DNA of 40,985 nt from Monosporascus cannonballus (lineage: Eukaryota; Ascomycota; Sordariomycetes; Xylariales), in the NCBI GenBank assembly GCA_004154925.1, contig QJNS01000364.1, forward strand, positions 1 to 40,985, in the 5' to 3' direction. Position 1 is the stretch's first letter. Each line of letters opens with the position of its first letter. The translations under genes were made by a program, and so were the position numbers. Shown one piece after another: positions 10,782-24,007 of this stretch. Below the pieces are notes generated by a model. It ran no database searches and was not told the origin of the DNA. It was given only the letters and a program-made list of their open reading frames with translations.

Positions 10782-12650
10782 ACGTCCCACACAAATAAGC
10801 GCTATACACAAATAAGCGTAACACTTTTTGGCACCTCGCAATAACAAATGCAAATAACTTAATAATAACATATCGTATTAATTAAAATTAATCGGATTTT
10901 TTTTCGTAAACGTATTTACAACTTTTTTATAAGTACGCGCATTATGCCCGGGTTTGTTGCAAACGCCATATTTCCGTTCCTTGGTTTCAACCCTTTTGCG
11001 ACGACCCCCTCCAGCTGTTATTAGCTGCATTTTTTCACCACCCCCTTTTTTTTAAGCCAGAAAAACTTATCCCTTTTATATAGTAAGTATTTCTTCTTTT
11101 TGAAAACGTTTATTTTTGGTCCTCCGACGTTTGCTTAAGATATAATTCGTTTCGCGTAATTAGGCGGTTTTTTTCCGAAAAAAAACAATTTCATACAAAA
11201 GTAATAAGTTATTTTTCGTTAAAAAATTAACCGATTCCATTATTTTTGTTGGCGAACTACTCTAATAATTTTTAATCCTTTTTTGTAAATAACGTCCTTA
11301 TTTTGTTACTTTTTGGATATTTCTAAGGGTTTTTACGGACGGGGAAACAGAATCGGCGGAGGTAAGCAGCAAGACCGTCGGTATAGGTACAATTAAAGGA
11401 ACGTCCAATTCGGAAAAGACATTATTAGGATCGAATGGAATAAAACTAGCTTTTGCAAATCCGGATTTGATATTATCGGACGTTATGGTAATTTAGAACG
11501 CGTTATAAAAGCCGGCGAGAAAATCTTCTTTAGTAATATGGGTAAAATGGCGTCATATTAGGTTTTCGATATACCGCAAATAAGCGCGTTTCAAAACAAA
11601 AAAACAAAATATATCAAAAAATTTAAGCCGATATAAAAAATGCACAGGTATACAAAACGTAATAATATTATAATTAGCGCAGTATTTTTCGAATTTTATC
11701 GAATAATAACTTTTGTAACTATTAAAAATAAAGAAATGTTTCGAACTTTTCGTACGTATCCGAATATATTTATCAAAATATTAAATTTATTTTAAACTTA
11801 ATTTATTTATTATCCAGTTATTATTACTTAATGCAATTTTTTAATCGGCTAATAATAAATTATTGCGGTATTAAGATTTAAGGTAATTTTTCCCCGCCAT
11901 AATAATAAATAACAGTATAACCCAACTTTAGGAATTAACAGCTTAAATAACTATAACCCATTTTTTATTCCCTTATTACGTTTATTTAGGTTTTTTATGT
12001 TTTTCGGTATTAATAATTATTATACCTGTTATTATAAAAAGCCTTATTAAAAATCCAATTTTATCGAAATTATAAATATTTTTGTTACGATATCGTATTT
12101 TGCGATTATAGCCCGAATAAGCTCGAATTACTTACGAAATATTTCTGGATTTTCGCATAGGATCCGTTAATAATCGATCTTCCGATTTAAACGCGTTTAG
12201 AATTTTTTTTGCCGTTTAATAAAGTTCGATACCCAGTTAATTCCGATACGTTCCGTAACGCGTTAAGCAAGCAATATATTGGCTATATCTTTAACATACT
12301 AAAGCCGGACAGGAAACGTTCGCGTATTTAAGTTAAGGATTTAGTCGATAATCGATTTTTTTTCGGTCGCCGTTAATTTCTATAAGGAAGGAATAATAGC
12401 GGTTCGGGCGCGTTTACCTTTAAAACGGTATGTTAAAGTAAAAAATGAGATTTCATAAATAAAACTAAGATTTCTGTAATTAAGTTTCGGGTTTCGTTTT
12501 TTAACCTGAATAACTAGGTTTATTTTCGCTTCTTTTGTAAGACGTTTCATAATGTTGATGTTGAAAAATGGACAATTGAAGATAAATAATTAAAATGTGT
12601 CAAAAAAGTGTTGCGCTTACTTATGTGTGGCGCTCACTTGTGTGGGACGT
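10782..12650 (-). mobile_element. Pogo-1: Fot1/pogo-type DNA transposon, 1869 bp, RIP-inactivated
   Basis: Terminal inverted repeats of about 52 bp begin ACGTCCCACACAA at 10782, and their reverse complement ends at 12650. The flanking TA (10780-10781 and 12651-12652) is the TA target duplicated by Tc1/mariner-superfamily elements. Length, TA target and transposase motifs fit the fungal Fot1/pogo group. The left end carries ACACAAATAAGCG twice (10789-10801 and 10806-10818), likely paired transposase-binding sites. It is inserted in the RT region of element C. Confidence 0.9.
10878..12550 (-). pseudogene. Fot1/pogo-like transposase of pogo-1 (decayed)
   Basis: Read on the minus strand from ATG at 12550-12548. 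The N-terminus has the basic, helix-turn-helix-like start typical of the family (MKRLTKEAKINLVIQ, then KRNPKLNYRNL). A CENP-B-like segment follows with FIKR and RLNRKIDY. The C-terminal part contains GFAKASFIPFDPNNVFSELD, the GFxxTGLVPFDP motif of fungal pogo transposases. Near the end, VCNKPGHNARTYKK is a CxxCxxxGHNxRxC zinc knuckle with two Cys lost. Start and final stop are not in one frame and many internal stops occur, so it is inactive. Confidence 0.85.
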
Positions 12651-12652
12651 TA

Positions 12653-15136
12653 AGATTATTTTTACATATTAGACTTCATAAATTTGCTTTTTTATATTGA
12701 TAATTAAAAGCAATAATATTCGATTTGTAACCCTAATATGGTTTAACTATAGATAATTAATTACTAATTATAATCTTTTTAAATACGGGAAATCTAAAAT
12801 ATTATGTAAATAATTTTAAAACTAAATTTCTATTTATATAACCAATGTTTATGAAATTTTTAAATATACGTAATGTAGTTTTATTAAATTTATAAATAAA
12901 ATGAAATATTATAAATAAAACTTCTTTTAAAATTATTTTACAGTTTTATTATTTCTATTTTAGTATTTTGATATTGAATTTTTATTATAAGATATTTATA
13001 TTTATAGTATTATAATTGGATAAATTAAGTTTTTGTACCTTTTCGAATCATTATTATAAATCCTTATTTTATTGCCTAAATTCTATTTTAATAATAATAA
13101 TAACACATGGTATCTTTTTTATGTTTTATTTTTTATCGAAATTAGTTAATTCACATCGTTTTTAAATAAAAGCTTTAAAATTATAAATTTCGCGCTTAAT
13201 ATCTCCGTTATCGTCAATAAAATCCTGGTCACCGATATTTATAACGATACAAAACTCTAATTTATATTTTCTATAGGAATTTCAAGTCATTAATAATATG
13301 TAATATAATATAACATTTGCTTAAAATATCGTATTTTATTATTATGATACATGAATATATTTCAATTTTTAATTTTCAAATAATAAACTTATTAACGGTT
13401 TGTATTATCGTATTTAAGGCTTATTTAATTTCCTTTAAGCTTTTTTAAGTTTTGTTATTTTGTAATTTTTTAGCAAGTAATTCTTTTTAGAACTTGTTTC
13501 GAATTCTTTTTAAATATATTTATATTTTTATATATAACGTGTTAAATTGCTATATTTATCGTTGTATCGGCGTATTTAATCTTTAAATACTAATACTTAA
13601 TTTTAAACTTTTTACAAATTCTTATTATTAAGCAATAAATGTATTTATTTATTATATTATATTTTATTCTATCATATTATTGTTACCTTTTTATACTTTG
13701 TAAATAAGTCTATCAATTTCTATTTGCAAATTCTTTATAAAGAGTTTGTAATATATATTTAGTCAAAATAACAATAGATATATTTTGCTAATAATTATTT
13801 ATTATAATGTATTAAGCAAATATGTTACGAATTAGTAATTGCAATAATCGTAAAAATAAAAGAATTCTTTTTATAAATAATATCTTTAAAAGGTGCTTTT
13901 ATGAACTTGTTCGTTTATCAATATTGTTTTAAAAGATAATAAATCGAAAATGTTAATATTATCGTTTATTTATCTTAGTATTTTCGATTTAAATAAAAAG
14001 TCGAATCTTTATATATATATATATATATAATAAATCAATAAATTTTTTATTCGTTCTCTATTAGATATTTTGGTCGTTAATAACATATAATATATATTTT
14101 TCTACGTCGATTATAAATCTTAAAATAAATAATATCGTTTATTATAATATTTTTAATTAGGCTTTTAAGGTATTTTATTAATACTTCAACGTTTTTAAAG
14201 TTAATCTTATAATTCTTTCTGTTTTACATTACGTTTTACATCGGAATAAGTTTTATTCGTATTAAGTTCCAATTATATTCATATTTCGTTTATTTTTATT
14301 AAATAATCTGTTATATAAATTCATTATTTTTAACTTTTGAAAACGAAAATTAAATTACTTTATTACTAAGACCTTGACTAAATATTTTAATAATATAGTA
14401 TTTTGTTATAGCTGTAATATTTAATATAACTTATATGTTTAAGTTAATATAAATTTTAGAAAGTCCGACCGTTATACTATATTATATAAATAATATATTG
14501 AAATATTTTAAAATAGATTTTGCTTATAATATTTACATAATATATTGTTAAATTTAATTGTGTAAATAATATACGAATATAACGGTTTTAATTTTAAATT
14601 ATAATAATTTGTTTTAAAACTCTTTTGTAATATCGTATAAAATATATCCATTAAGTTATTATTTTTATTACTTGTTTAATTTATTATAATTCTTAAATTT
14701 ATTATATCATTAAATAGTTTTCTTTTAACTTTTTTAATTAAGTTTTATTTTGTAATTGAAATTACTATTTTCTAAACAATCTTTTATTATTAATACAAAT
14801 TCAATTGAAATATTTTTCGTATTTATAATTGTTATAATATATGTTTTATTTACTGACTTGTGTAATTTTTAAAAACGGAAATATGTTTTTATTAGGATAA
14901 TAAAACTTTGTATATTTTATATTATAAAGTTAAATTAATTTAGCTTTTTAATTTGGTGTAATAATATAAATTAAAATGTCTATTATTTAATACGAAAATT
15001 ATTAAGTAAACTTTTCCATTTTTTGAATTTACCTAAAGGATTACGTAATTATAAAACAATATTTGAATATTAATTAATATTTAAAAAACAATATAAAATA
15101 AAGTTTAACAATATTATTATTTAATAATTTGAAATA
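12653..15136 (-). pseudogene. Element C 5' half: presumed gag, protease and start of RT (decayed)
   Basis: By position this is the remainder of element C between pogo-1 and the right (5') LTR. It is so AT-saturated that I could read no diagnostic motif. The assignment rests on length, on the collinearity of the flanking parts with element A, and on similarity of the last 30 bases before the LTR to those of A (7238-7266). An (AT)n run is at 14010-14029. Confidence 0.4.
14010..14029. repeat. (AT)n microsatellite
   Basis: About ten AT units in a row within the degraded body of element C. This is simple low-complexity sequence with no evident function. Confidence 0.8.
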
Positions 15137-15505
15137 TATAAAGGTTTAAATTATAATTTATTATTAAATTTAAATCGTATATATTCATATTAATTAACAT
15201 ACTGTAAAAAGTTAAATAATCAATAATTATAATTTTATTTTGTAATATTAAAAACATTTTAAATAACGAAATTATATTGGAAAATAATAGTTTTTAATTT
15301 ATAAAATATTAAATATATAGTTCGTATACAATTTATATAAATTCTTATTAAATCCTAAAATGATTATAGATTGATTACTATTAAATATAATTAATTTTAT
15401 ATAGATTTATTTAAATTTCGATGTTAAAAGAAATCTAAATTAAGTAATCTATCTATATAAATTGGACCGTTCTTTACGATCGGTATTATCTTAGGTCGTA
15501 ATTTA
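15137..15505 (-). repeat. Element C right LTR (5' LTR on minus strand)
   Basis: TATAAAGGT at 15137 corresponds to TGTGACGGC at 216. The two copies can be followed through 15190-15280 and strongly through 15380-15505 (ATTAAATATAATTAATTTTA and onward). It is about 369 bp versus 341 bp for the split left copy, so indels of about 28 bp are present. It is more heavily mutated than any LTR of A, B or D. Confidence 0.65.
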
Positions 15506-15770
15506 TCAATTTTTATATATTTGATTTAATTCGAAAAATACAGCTTGAACTAAAACATACTATAAATAATAATAAAATAATATTTTTCGAAACTTTTTTT
15601 AATTAAACAGGATATATATTTACAATTCGAATTTTATACGCGTTATATATTTTTTAAATAAATATTACATTATTTGTGATTTTCTCAATCAACATATCGA
15701 ATACATTTATTTATTATATCGAGATTTTCGATTTACTAAAAATTATTTATATTAAATTAAATATACCGTA
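15506..15770. other. AT-rich spacer
   Basis: This lies between the right LTR of element C and the left inverted repeat of pogo-2. I see no gene, terminal repeat or RNA structure in it. Confidence 0.5.
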
Positions 15771-17622
15771 CTACACAAGGTCGCAACTTAAACAATCTTG
15801 CGATTCGTTTTTTAATACGTCGCAATAAGAAAAATTCAATTTAATTAATCACAATACATCAAATTAATTCAAACTAATCCGATTTTTTATCGCTGGTCGC
15901 CTTTATATGTTTTTTGCAAACACGCGCATTATGTCTCGGCTTGCCGCAGACGTTATATTTTCGTTCTTTCGCCTAAGCCCTTTTGCAACAAATATTTTCA
16001 GCCGTTATTACCTGCGATTATTTATAACCACGGTTTTTCGTAACTATTAAAATTTATATTTCTTTTATAATAAATATCATTTTTTAAAGCCGTTTATTTT
16101 TAATTCTCCGGCATTTATTAAAAATGTAAGTCGTTTTGCGCAAATAATTGTTTTTTTTCTTTAAAGAACATTTTTATGTAAAAGTATTAAGTTATTTTTT
16201 ATTAAAAGATTAACCGATTTAACTATTTTTATTAACGAGTTACCCTGGTAATTTTTAATCTTTGTTACAAATAACATCCCGTCGAATTACTTTAATAATA
16301 TTCGCAAAGATCTTTATAGGTGCGAAAATAACGGAATTAATAAAAGTAAGCGGCGAAATAATCGGAATAAATATAATTAGAATTTTTAATTTGAAAAAAA
16401 CGTAATATGGATCAAATAGACAAATTCCGCTTTTGCGAATCCAGATTTAATATTATCGGTCGTTATAGCAGCTTTAAACGCGTTACGAAAGCCGGCGATA
16501 AAATCTTTCTTGGTAATGTAAGTAACGTATCGCCGTATAAGATTTTCGATATAAAACGAATACGTACGTTTTAATACGAAAAAACAGAATACGTTAAAAG
16601 GTTGGAACCGATAAAAGGAATAGGAAAGTATATAAAATGTAATAATATTATCGGTTTGGCAGTATTTTTCGAATTCGATCGAATGGTAGCTTTCGTAATC
16701 GTTAAGGATAAGGAAACGATTCGAACTTTTAGTACGCGTTTTAATATATTTGTCGAAATATTTAATTTATTTAAATTTAGTTCATTTATTATCCAGTCGT
16801 TTTCGCTTATAGTAAATCTTTAGTCGGATGAAAGTAGGTTATCGGCAAACTAACGAAAAAGGTAGTTTTTTCCGGTAAAAATAATAAACAAAGGTAAAGC
16901 CTAATCTTAAAAATTAACGGCTTATGTTACCGTAAATTGTTCCCGATTTTCTTACTAGGTCTATCGAAAATTTCCACGTTTTTCAGTATTAATAATATTT
17001 ATATTTATTACCATAGAAAACCTTATTAAAAATCTTGTTTTATCGAAGTTATAAATATCCTTTTTTATGATACCGTATTTTGCGATTATAACTTGAATAA
17101 GTTCAAATTATTTCCGAAATATTTCTGGATTTTTATATAAAACCTTTTGGTATTTTATTTTTCGATTTAAACGTATTTTAAATTTTTTTTACCGTTTATC
17201 AAAGTCAAATATCTAATTAACTCTAACGTATCCCGTAACGTATTACGCAAGCACCAAATTTGCTATATTTTTAACGTACTAACGCTGAACAGAAAAGGTT
17301 TACGTATTTAAGTTAAGGATCTGTTCGACGATTGATTTTTTTGCGATCGGCGTCAGTTTTTGCAAATTAGAAATAATATCGGCTCGGATACGCTTACCGT
17401 AATATCGGGCTTCTAAAGTCGTTTTAGCGATATCGTATATCGTATTAAGATTTTTATAATTAAGTTTCGGAATGTGTTTTGTCGTCTAAACGGCTAAATT
17501 TACATTTATTTGTTTGTAAAACGTTTTATATTTTTGACATTGAATAATATATATTTAAAGTAGTAATCGAAATTTAAATAAAAAACGAATTGCCAACTTG
17601 TTTAAGTCGCGAGCTTATGTAG
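15771..17622 (-). mobile_element. Pogo-2: second Fot1/pogo-type transposon, 1852 bp, RIP-inactivated
   Basis: Imperfect inverted repeats of about 39 bp: CTACACAAGGTCGCAACTTA at 15771 matches the reverse complement of the right end at 17622. TA flanks both ends (15769-15770 and 17623-17624). The transposase is clearly related to that of pogo-1 (compare 15930-16020 with 10930-11030), but the terminal repeats are unalike. It is therefore a different family in the same group, not a second copy of pogo-1. Confidence 0.88.
15874..17545 (-). pseudogene. Fot1/pogo-like transposase of pogo-2 (decayed)
   Basis: On the minus strand the N-terminal part reads HIPKLNYKNLNTIYDIAKTT and RIRADIISNLQKLTPIAKKS, the DNA-binding half of Fot1-type transposases. 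Near 16600-16680 FYRFQPFNVF and LKRTY correspond to the family motif LQPLDVGVF...LKRxY. Near 16440-16530 KKDFIAGFRNAFKAAITTDN leads into the GFxxxG motif. The C-terminus, KYNVCGKPRHNARVCKK, is a zinc knuckle retaining two Cys and the His. The start codon is uncertain (about 17545). Stops are fewer than in pogo-1. A plus-strand open frame at 16602-16823 is antisense to it. Confidence 0.85.
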
Positions 17623-17624
17623 TA

Positions 17625-20600
17625 CAATATAATTAAAATTTTAAAATATTTGGTTTATAAATCGAAGATTTATAAACATGAAATTTACGGATATTAATAA
17701 TACTGGGTTTGCTCTTAATAATATAATATATTTAATAAATTAAATATAATACAAAACTAAAATTAATTAATAGATAGTTTGTGCGCAAAGTTCTAAAACG
17801 GTATTAATATTAAATCCGTTAAAACTAATTTCAGTTCGATTAATTATAATATTTTACATAAATCAGTTTATACATATCTGTTATAAATTAATAATATTTT
17901 TTCTTAAAAATACAATACATAAAATAAAAGTTTATTATATAAAACTATATTATTTATATTTTAGTTTTAATTAATTCAATTCTAAATTTATTATACATTA
18001 TGGCAATTGCTTAACCAATATATGAAGATAATTCATTCATTTCTTTAATGAAATAATGAATAAAAACTATTAGTTAATATAAATAAATAACATTATAATC
18101 TTTGAAAGTGTAATTAAGTATATTTTATTCCAATATTTGTTAAAGCTTTCATTTTTTTTATTTCTTTCATACTCTATTTTCGTTTTATATATCCAGGTTT
18201 AAACATTCTATTTATTGTATAAATATATATATTTTTAAATTCTTTTCAAAGCTTTTATTTAAAATGTATAAGAATATCGAATTTTTAAAAATCCTATATA
18301 AATATCCTTTGCTATACTTTTATACACAATTTATAAATTTATTTTCTATTTAATTTCTTATATTATATTATTTCGGCAATAATTTTATTTAACATATTGA
18401 AAATATAATATTATTATTATTACTTGTGTGATAATTAATTTATATAATCTTTTATTAAATTATAAAAACGATAATTTAAGGAATATTTATAATGAATTAT
18501 ATCTTATATTAATTTATGAATTTAATAAAATTAGACACAATATTTATTTTGCATTCTTTATTTTTATTCTACAAAAGATTGATAAATATCGTATTAATAT
18601 TTAAATTATATATATTTATTATATATTACCTTAGGGAAGAATTTTAGTAAAATTGCAATACGTTTTTTGTCAAAAACTGTAATTAATATAATTTGATAAT
18701 ATATATTTTCTTTCAATAATGTTTAATAAATAATGAATTATTTTTTTAAAACAATAGCATTTTAAGTTTTAGCTTGTTATAAATTTGTTTAATACATTAT
18801 CACAATATATATAAAAACATATATTATAAAACCGATTTCTTGTATTAAATGGGAAAATATTAATTATACTTAATAATTGTTAATTGAAATAATGTAATAC
18901 ATTATAAAACACTTCAAAATTAAAATATATCTGTAATAATTATATATAGATAAATATATATATAAATATATAATATTATTATTATTTACAATTTCTTTGA
19001 TAAATTACTATTTCGTTAAAAATAACTTTGATATTTTTGATATTATTTAATAATTGGTAAAAATGGGTTATTTTATTTTTTTAAATAAATAATTTAAAAT
19101 TTAACAATATATATTATTTTAAAATACTTTGTAGTGTATTCAGTATTAATAAACTTTATTAATAGATTTTAAATACATAGATGTATTTATAGGAGTAATT
19201 GTAATATAATAAACTTCTTGTATATAATTATATTAATATTACCGTTATTATTTAATTACAATTAATACTTTAATTTATATTTATAAGATATATAAAATTG
19301 CGACAACTGGTTAATCAATGTTGATATATATTATATAATATATAATGTCACTTTTTATGTTTCACTTTATTTATACATAGTTACGATTTAAATTTAATAT
19401 AATTCAGAAATTAAATAAAGAAAAATAAATTTTAAATATTATATAGCTTTTTGAAAACAAATCTTTTAACATATATGTAAAAACAATAATTATTTACTAT
19501 TGAATATATTATTAAAATATATTTTATAAAGCAAAATATAGAAAGAGTATTTAGATACATATTTCGAAATCATAATTATATATATATAAGATTTAAAAGT
19601 ATATTTAAAAATATACTTATATCCGTAAATAAGTTTAAATATATAATTATTAAATAGTTCAAATTCATTATTAAATAATATAAACCGTTATATATTTGAT
19701 ATTGTATTATTATATTAAGATATAATTAATAATAACAGATATAAATTATAAAATAAACTATCTTCAAAATTATATGCTTAACGGTTTTTATATTATTGAT
19801 TTATAGAATTTTTATTATTAATCGTTGTGAAAAAATTTTATTTGCCGATAATTTGTACAAAATTTATAATAATAAAATATGTCAATTTTGCTTTTTTTAT
19901 CAAAAATATGAAATGCGGAATATATTTTATATTATTAAATAAACCAAATCAATACTTGTATATTTACGAATACCGAACAAATAATATTTAATGAAAATGA
20001 AAATCTACAATGCCCTGATATATTAAATATAAATATTAAATACTTTATTAAGTATTGGGAGTATTTTATTATTATATTATATATAGAAGATTTTAATGTA
20101 CAAATATTTAATAATTAATTACAGAATTAAGTAAATTAACACAAAAATGTGATTAAAGAAGTAAACTTCGTATTCTTTTATGTAACATATTTTAAAAGCG
20201 AAACCTGTAAATATGAGTTCGGAATATTGTAAAATGAATAATATATATCGAATTTTAATAGAATTAAAAAACGAAAAGAAATTTCATATTATTGAAAGCT
20301 TTTTTTTTAAAAATATAACAAAGTCAATAATAAATTAAGAAAAGAATTGGTAATTATAAAACCTTTTTACTAAAAAGTAACCAGGCAAGTTATTAAGTTT
20401 AAAAAATGAAAATTAAAATTGAATTCTTAAAAATTCTAAATTAATATTTAAAAAGGCGGATATTAAAATGACGATATCTGTAATAAAAATATAGTTTTTT
20501 TAATGTTAATGAGAGATTATTTTAATATTTTTTTACGTAAATAAGTAAAGTTTGATTTTCGTTATTCAAGCCGATTTGAAGTATTTTAAAAATGAAAAGA

Positions 20601-23600
20601 ATAAATATATTTTCGAACTTAATATTATAATTTTAAAACTAAAATATAAAAATTAAAATTTGAAAAGCGTTTATATGAATATTAGAAATTAAAATTATAA
20701 TTTAAATGGCGTAATTCAAATCCTCGTTAATTCTTTTATTTATAGTATTTTATAATACATTTATTAAGGTATATAATTATTTATTTTAAAAATATATTAA
20801 TATTTTGAAAAGAATTTAACAAATATAATGTGTATTAAAATTTTAATTAATAATGCGCAAACTTTTAATACTTGTTACGCTATGTAAATACAATATCATA
20901 TTTATTTTAAACGTAATTTTCATTATTAATTAACACTAATTAAATTATGTTATCTCTTTTTTTATTTTATATTCCTTTTATTTTATAATATATTAATATT
21001 ATTATTGTCCAATACCTATCGTTTGCGTTTAATACAGAATTTCTTAATTTTACTAAAAATCTTTATTTCTGTTTTTTGCTCCGATATATAATTTATACCA
21101 TTTAATTACTGTTTATTATGTCTTAATAATGCCGGCATTTTCGGAAATGATATCAAAATAAATAAATTATACAACTTTAAACGTAGTAACGAATATAATA
21201 TTAAAAGTATTACAAATACTAAAATTTATATTAATAATATAAATAAAATAAACAAATAATATAAGTCTTTAATTAACATTATTTTATAGTTTGTAATTTA
21301 GGTATATGAATATAATTATTACAATTCAAATTAAATAGGTATACACCAAAACGTATAATTAATATTGCGGTTTAATATTTAAATTATTTAAATTATTGTT
21401 AAATTATAAGTTATCGATATAATCGTGCAGTTATACAAAATGTTGCTAATTAACATCGGATATAATTTATAGTAGTTTTATAAATCTTTCCTAGTTGTAT
21501 TATATTTACAAGATAATAATAATTTATAATTTATATAAATCAGTTTGAAATATGAAAATACTTCGTTACTACGTTCTATAAATTAGTATTTATCGTTTAT
21601 AAAAAATTATATGTATTTTAATAAAAGTAACATTATACTTTTTTATAAATTATATATTATAATAAAAATAAACAGTTTTTTAAAATATTTTGAAAATAAT
21701 ATTTATCGAACTTAGAAATCGGCTTAATACATTCGATTATATTTTAAATCAAACTATAGACTTTTAATTTCGTTTATTGTATTTAAAGATTTAGTAAATA
21801 AAATTCGATTAACTATAAGAAGAATAAATAATTAATTTACCCGTTTGTCGCCAAAGAAAAGTAAACATGTAAACAAGTACTTGTTTCATTTTTACTTATA
21901 TTAAAAATTTATTAAATTTTCAATAATTGTCTTTGTAATACCGGTTTTTATTTAATTGTAAATAAATATTTCGAAATTTAAAAATATAAATATATAAAAG
22001 ACTTAAACATGTAAATATTATAATAATATTTAACCAAATTAAATATTTTGTAATATTCTAAAACTAATATCATTTTTTAAATTTATTAAAATTGTTTTAC
22101 TTATATATTTCTTGTGTAGAAGCGCATATTATTAAAATCTTATATTTTTCCGATATTATAAATTAGAATTACTTTATTTTAAAGATTTCCAACTAAATTA
22201 GATAATACTTTAACCGGCCGAAATTTAAAGAAAGAATTTAATAATTATTGTGTTTAAATTCAAGCGAATTATAATAAATTAAATGAACTGTTTTTAATTA
22301 TTCAAATCTATTAGATTATATTTTATTCAAAATTTTATATTGTATACGTAATATAATTATAAATTGATTAAAAATATAATATAATATAAACAGAATAAAA
22401 TATATATAATAAATGTTATTTAATTAAAAGTATTTAGATTATATAGTTATTAGAAATTCTTGTTGAAAAGGTTTTAAAATATATTTGGTTATATTATTCA
22501 ATTATTATTTAAAATATATATATTGAATTTAAAAACAAGGATGAATATTGTAATATAAATAGAATAATTACGTCATTTTAACTTCATATATATATAAGCT
22601 TAAATTTCGTAACATATTCTAGAATTATAAAACTTGATAACTTTTAATATACTTTTAGACAAATATTTGCAATTTAATATAATCTTAATAAAACAATTAT
22701 AAATTTTCACAGTATTAATAATAAAGGATAAATTATTAAATAAATTGGTAAAAACATAGTTTAATAATATATATATAGTAGTGATTAACATATTTAATGT
22801 ATTTAATTTATACGTTAATTCATTATTAAAATATAACAAGGTTAATTTCGAAATACCTAATATTAAGATACCGGATTCCTGGTCTATAAATATATATAAA
22901 TAAAAGAAATAAATTATAAATAATATATATTATTATATTTAAGCCATAATGTTTTTAAATAATTATAAATGTATGCCATTAATAATATTTAAATTCTAAG
23001 GTTTTTCATAAATAAAATTTAATTAAATAGTTGTACTTAGCAATCTAATATGTATTTATTGCTTAAAAAATAGTATTATGATATTATATAATAAGAATAT
23101 AGCCGAACATTTTTAAGTTTGAACTTTTATATATATATAAATATTAAAGTAAAAATATATATAATTATAATTATAATATTTCACTATTTCTTTCATAAGT
23201 TCAATTAATGCTTAAAAATAATTATATTAATTCTTATACTTTTTTTCAAAGAATTAAAAATTTTTCAAGTTTATTTTAATGTGAAAGAATATTAATCTCT
23301 ACGAAAATTGAATTATGTTTTATACTGCTTTATTTATTAAATATGATATTTAATACAAAAAAACAAAGCGATAGTAGAAAGCTTTTATAAAGTTATCAGC
23401 TATATATATAATGTTAATATATAGGTTAATTATATTTATATTGTCTAAAAAAGGTAAAGATATTGAATGAAAGTGAGTATTTAATGTTAAAAATGTAAAT
23501 ATTGACAAGTTGAAAATATTCTTTTTTAAACTTCAAATATATTATTCGCAATTCATTAATTAGAAAAATAATTAAGTTTAAAATTTTATTATAAACTATT

Positions 23601-24007
23601 TTAAACATTATATATTATTATTTAGAGATTTAAGCTGATATTATTTCTGTATTAATATAAATAAAGATAAAAATTAAATATATATTTAATTAAATTTTAT
23701 ATAGTTTTTTAAAACTACAATATCAATTTAATCCTAATTAAGATTAAACGCAAATAAAAATTTATAATTTATAATTTTGTATTACCTTATCGTAATTATG
23801 ATTTAAATATTATTATATTCAAATTATATTAATAATTTCTTTTAAAATAATTTTTAAAAACTTATATGACAATACATAAAAGAGGATCGAAAATTGTTAA
23901 TTTAATATTATATTTTTTGGAAACTTTTGCTATTTTTGTAAATAAGATATTTAAGAGAATTTAATTAATATATTAAACTTTTAACACTTACTTTACAATT
24001 AGAAACT
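17625..24007. other. AT desert, 6.4 kb, nothing recognised
   Basis: This is the most AT-biased stretch of the window, with very few CG dinucleotides and no open frame beyond 80 codons. The short frames at 22600-22839 and 23426-23608 have Leu/Ile/Asn/Tyr/Lys composition, as random AT sequence would. No terminal repeats, LTR pairs, RT or transposase motifs were found by eye on either strand. It is probably older transposon sequence mutated beyond recognition. Confidence 0.55.

Larger units (their letters stand above)
216..15505 (-). mobile_element. Element C: Ty3/gypsy LTR retrotransposon, RIP-inactivated, nested
   Basis: The element is bounded by two alignable LTRs, 216-524 plus 7667-7698 on the left and 15137-15505 on the right. 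It reads on the minus strand: its 3' end sequence follows the left LTR at 7699, with chromodomain-region homology to element A near 8460-8650 and the RT palm near 10580-10640. It is interrupted by element A (inside its left LTR) and by a pogo-like transposon (10782-12650). After removing these, the internal part is about 5.6 kb, close to elements A and B. No matching target duplication is visible (211-215 is GAAAG, 15506-15510 is TCAAT), so the outer borders are the least certain part. CpG as well as CpA is scarce, suggesting it is the most heavily mutated of the four gypsy copies. Confidence 0.75.

Noticed and set aside
211..15510. Target duplication for element C
   Set aside because: GAAAG on the left and TCAAT on the right do not match, even allowing C-to-T and G-to-A changes.
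17625..24007. Integrated mitochondrial DNA
   Set aside because: AT-richness fits, but no mitochondrial protein, rRNA or tRNA motif is readable even allowing TGA as Trp.
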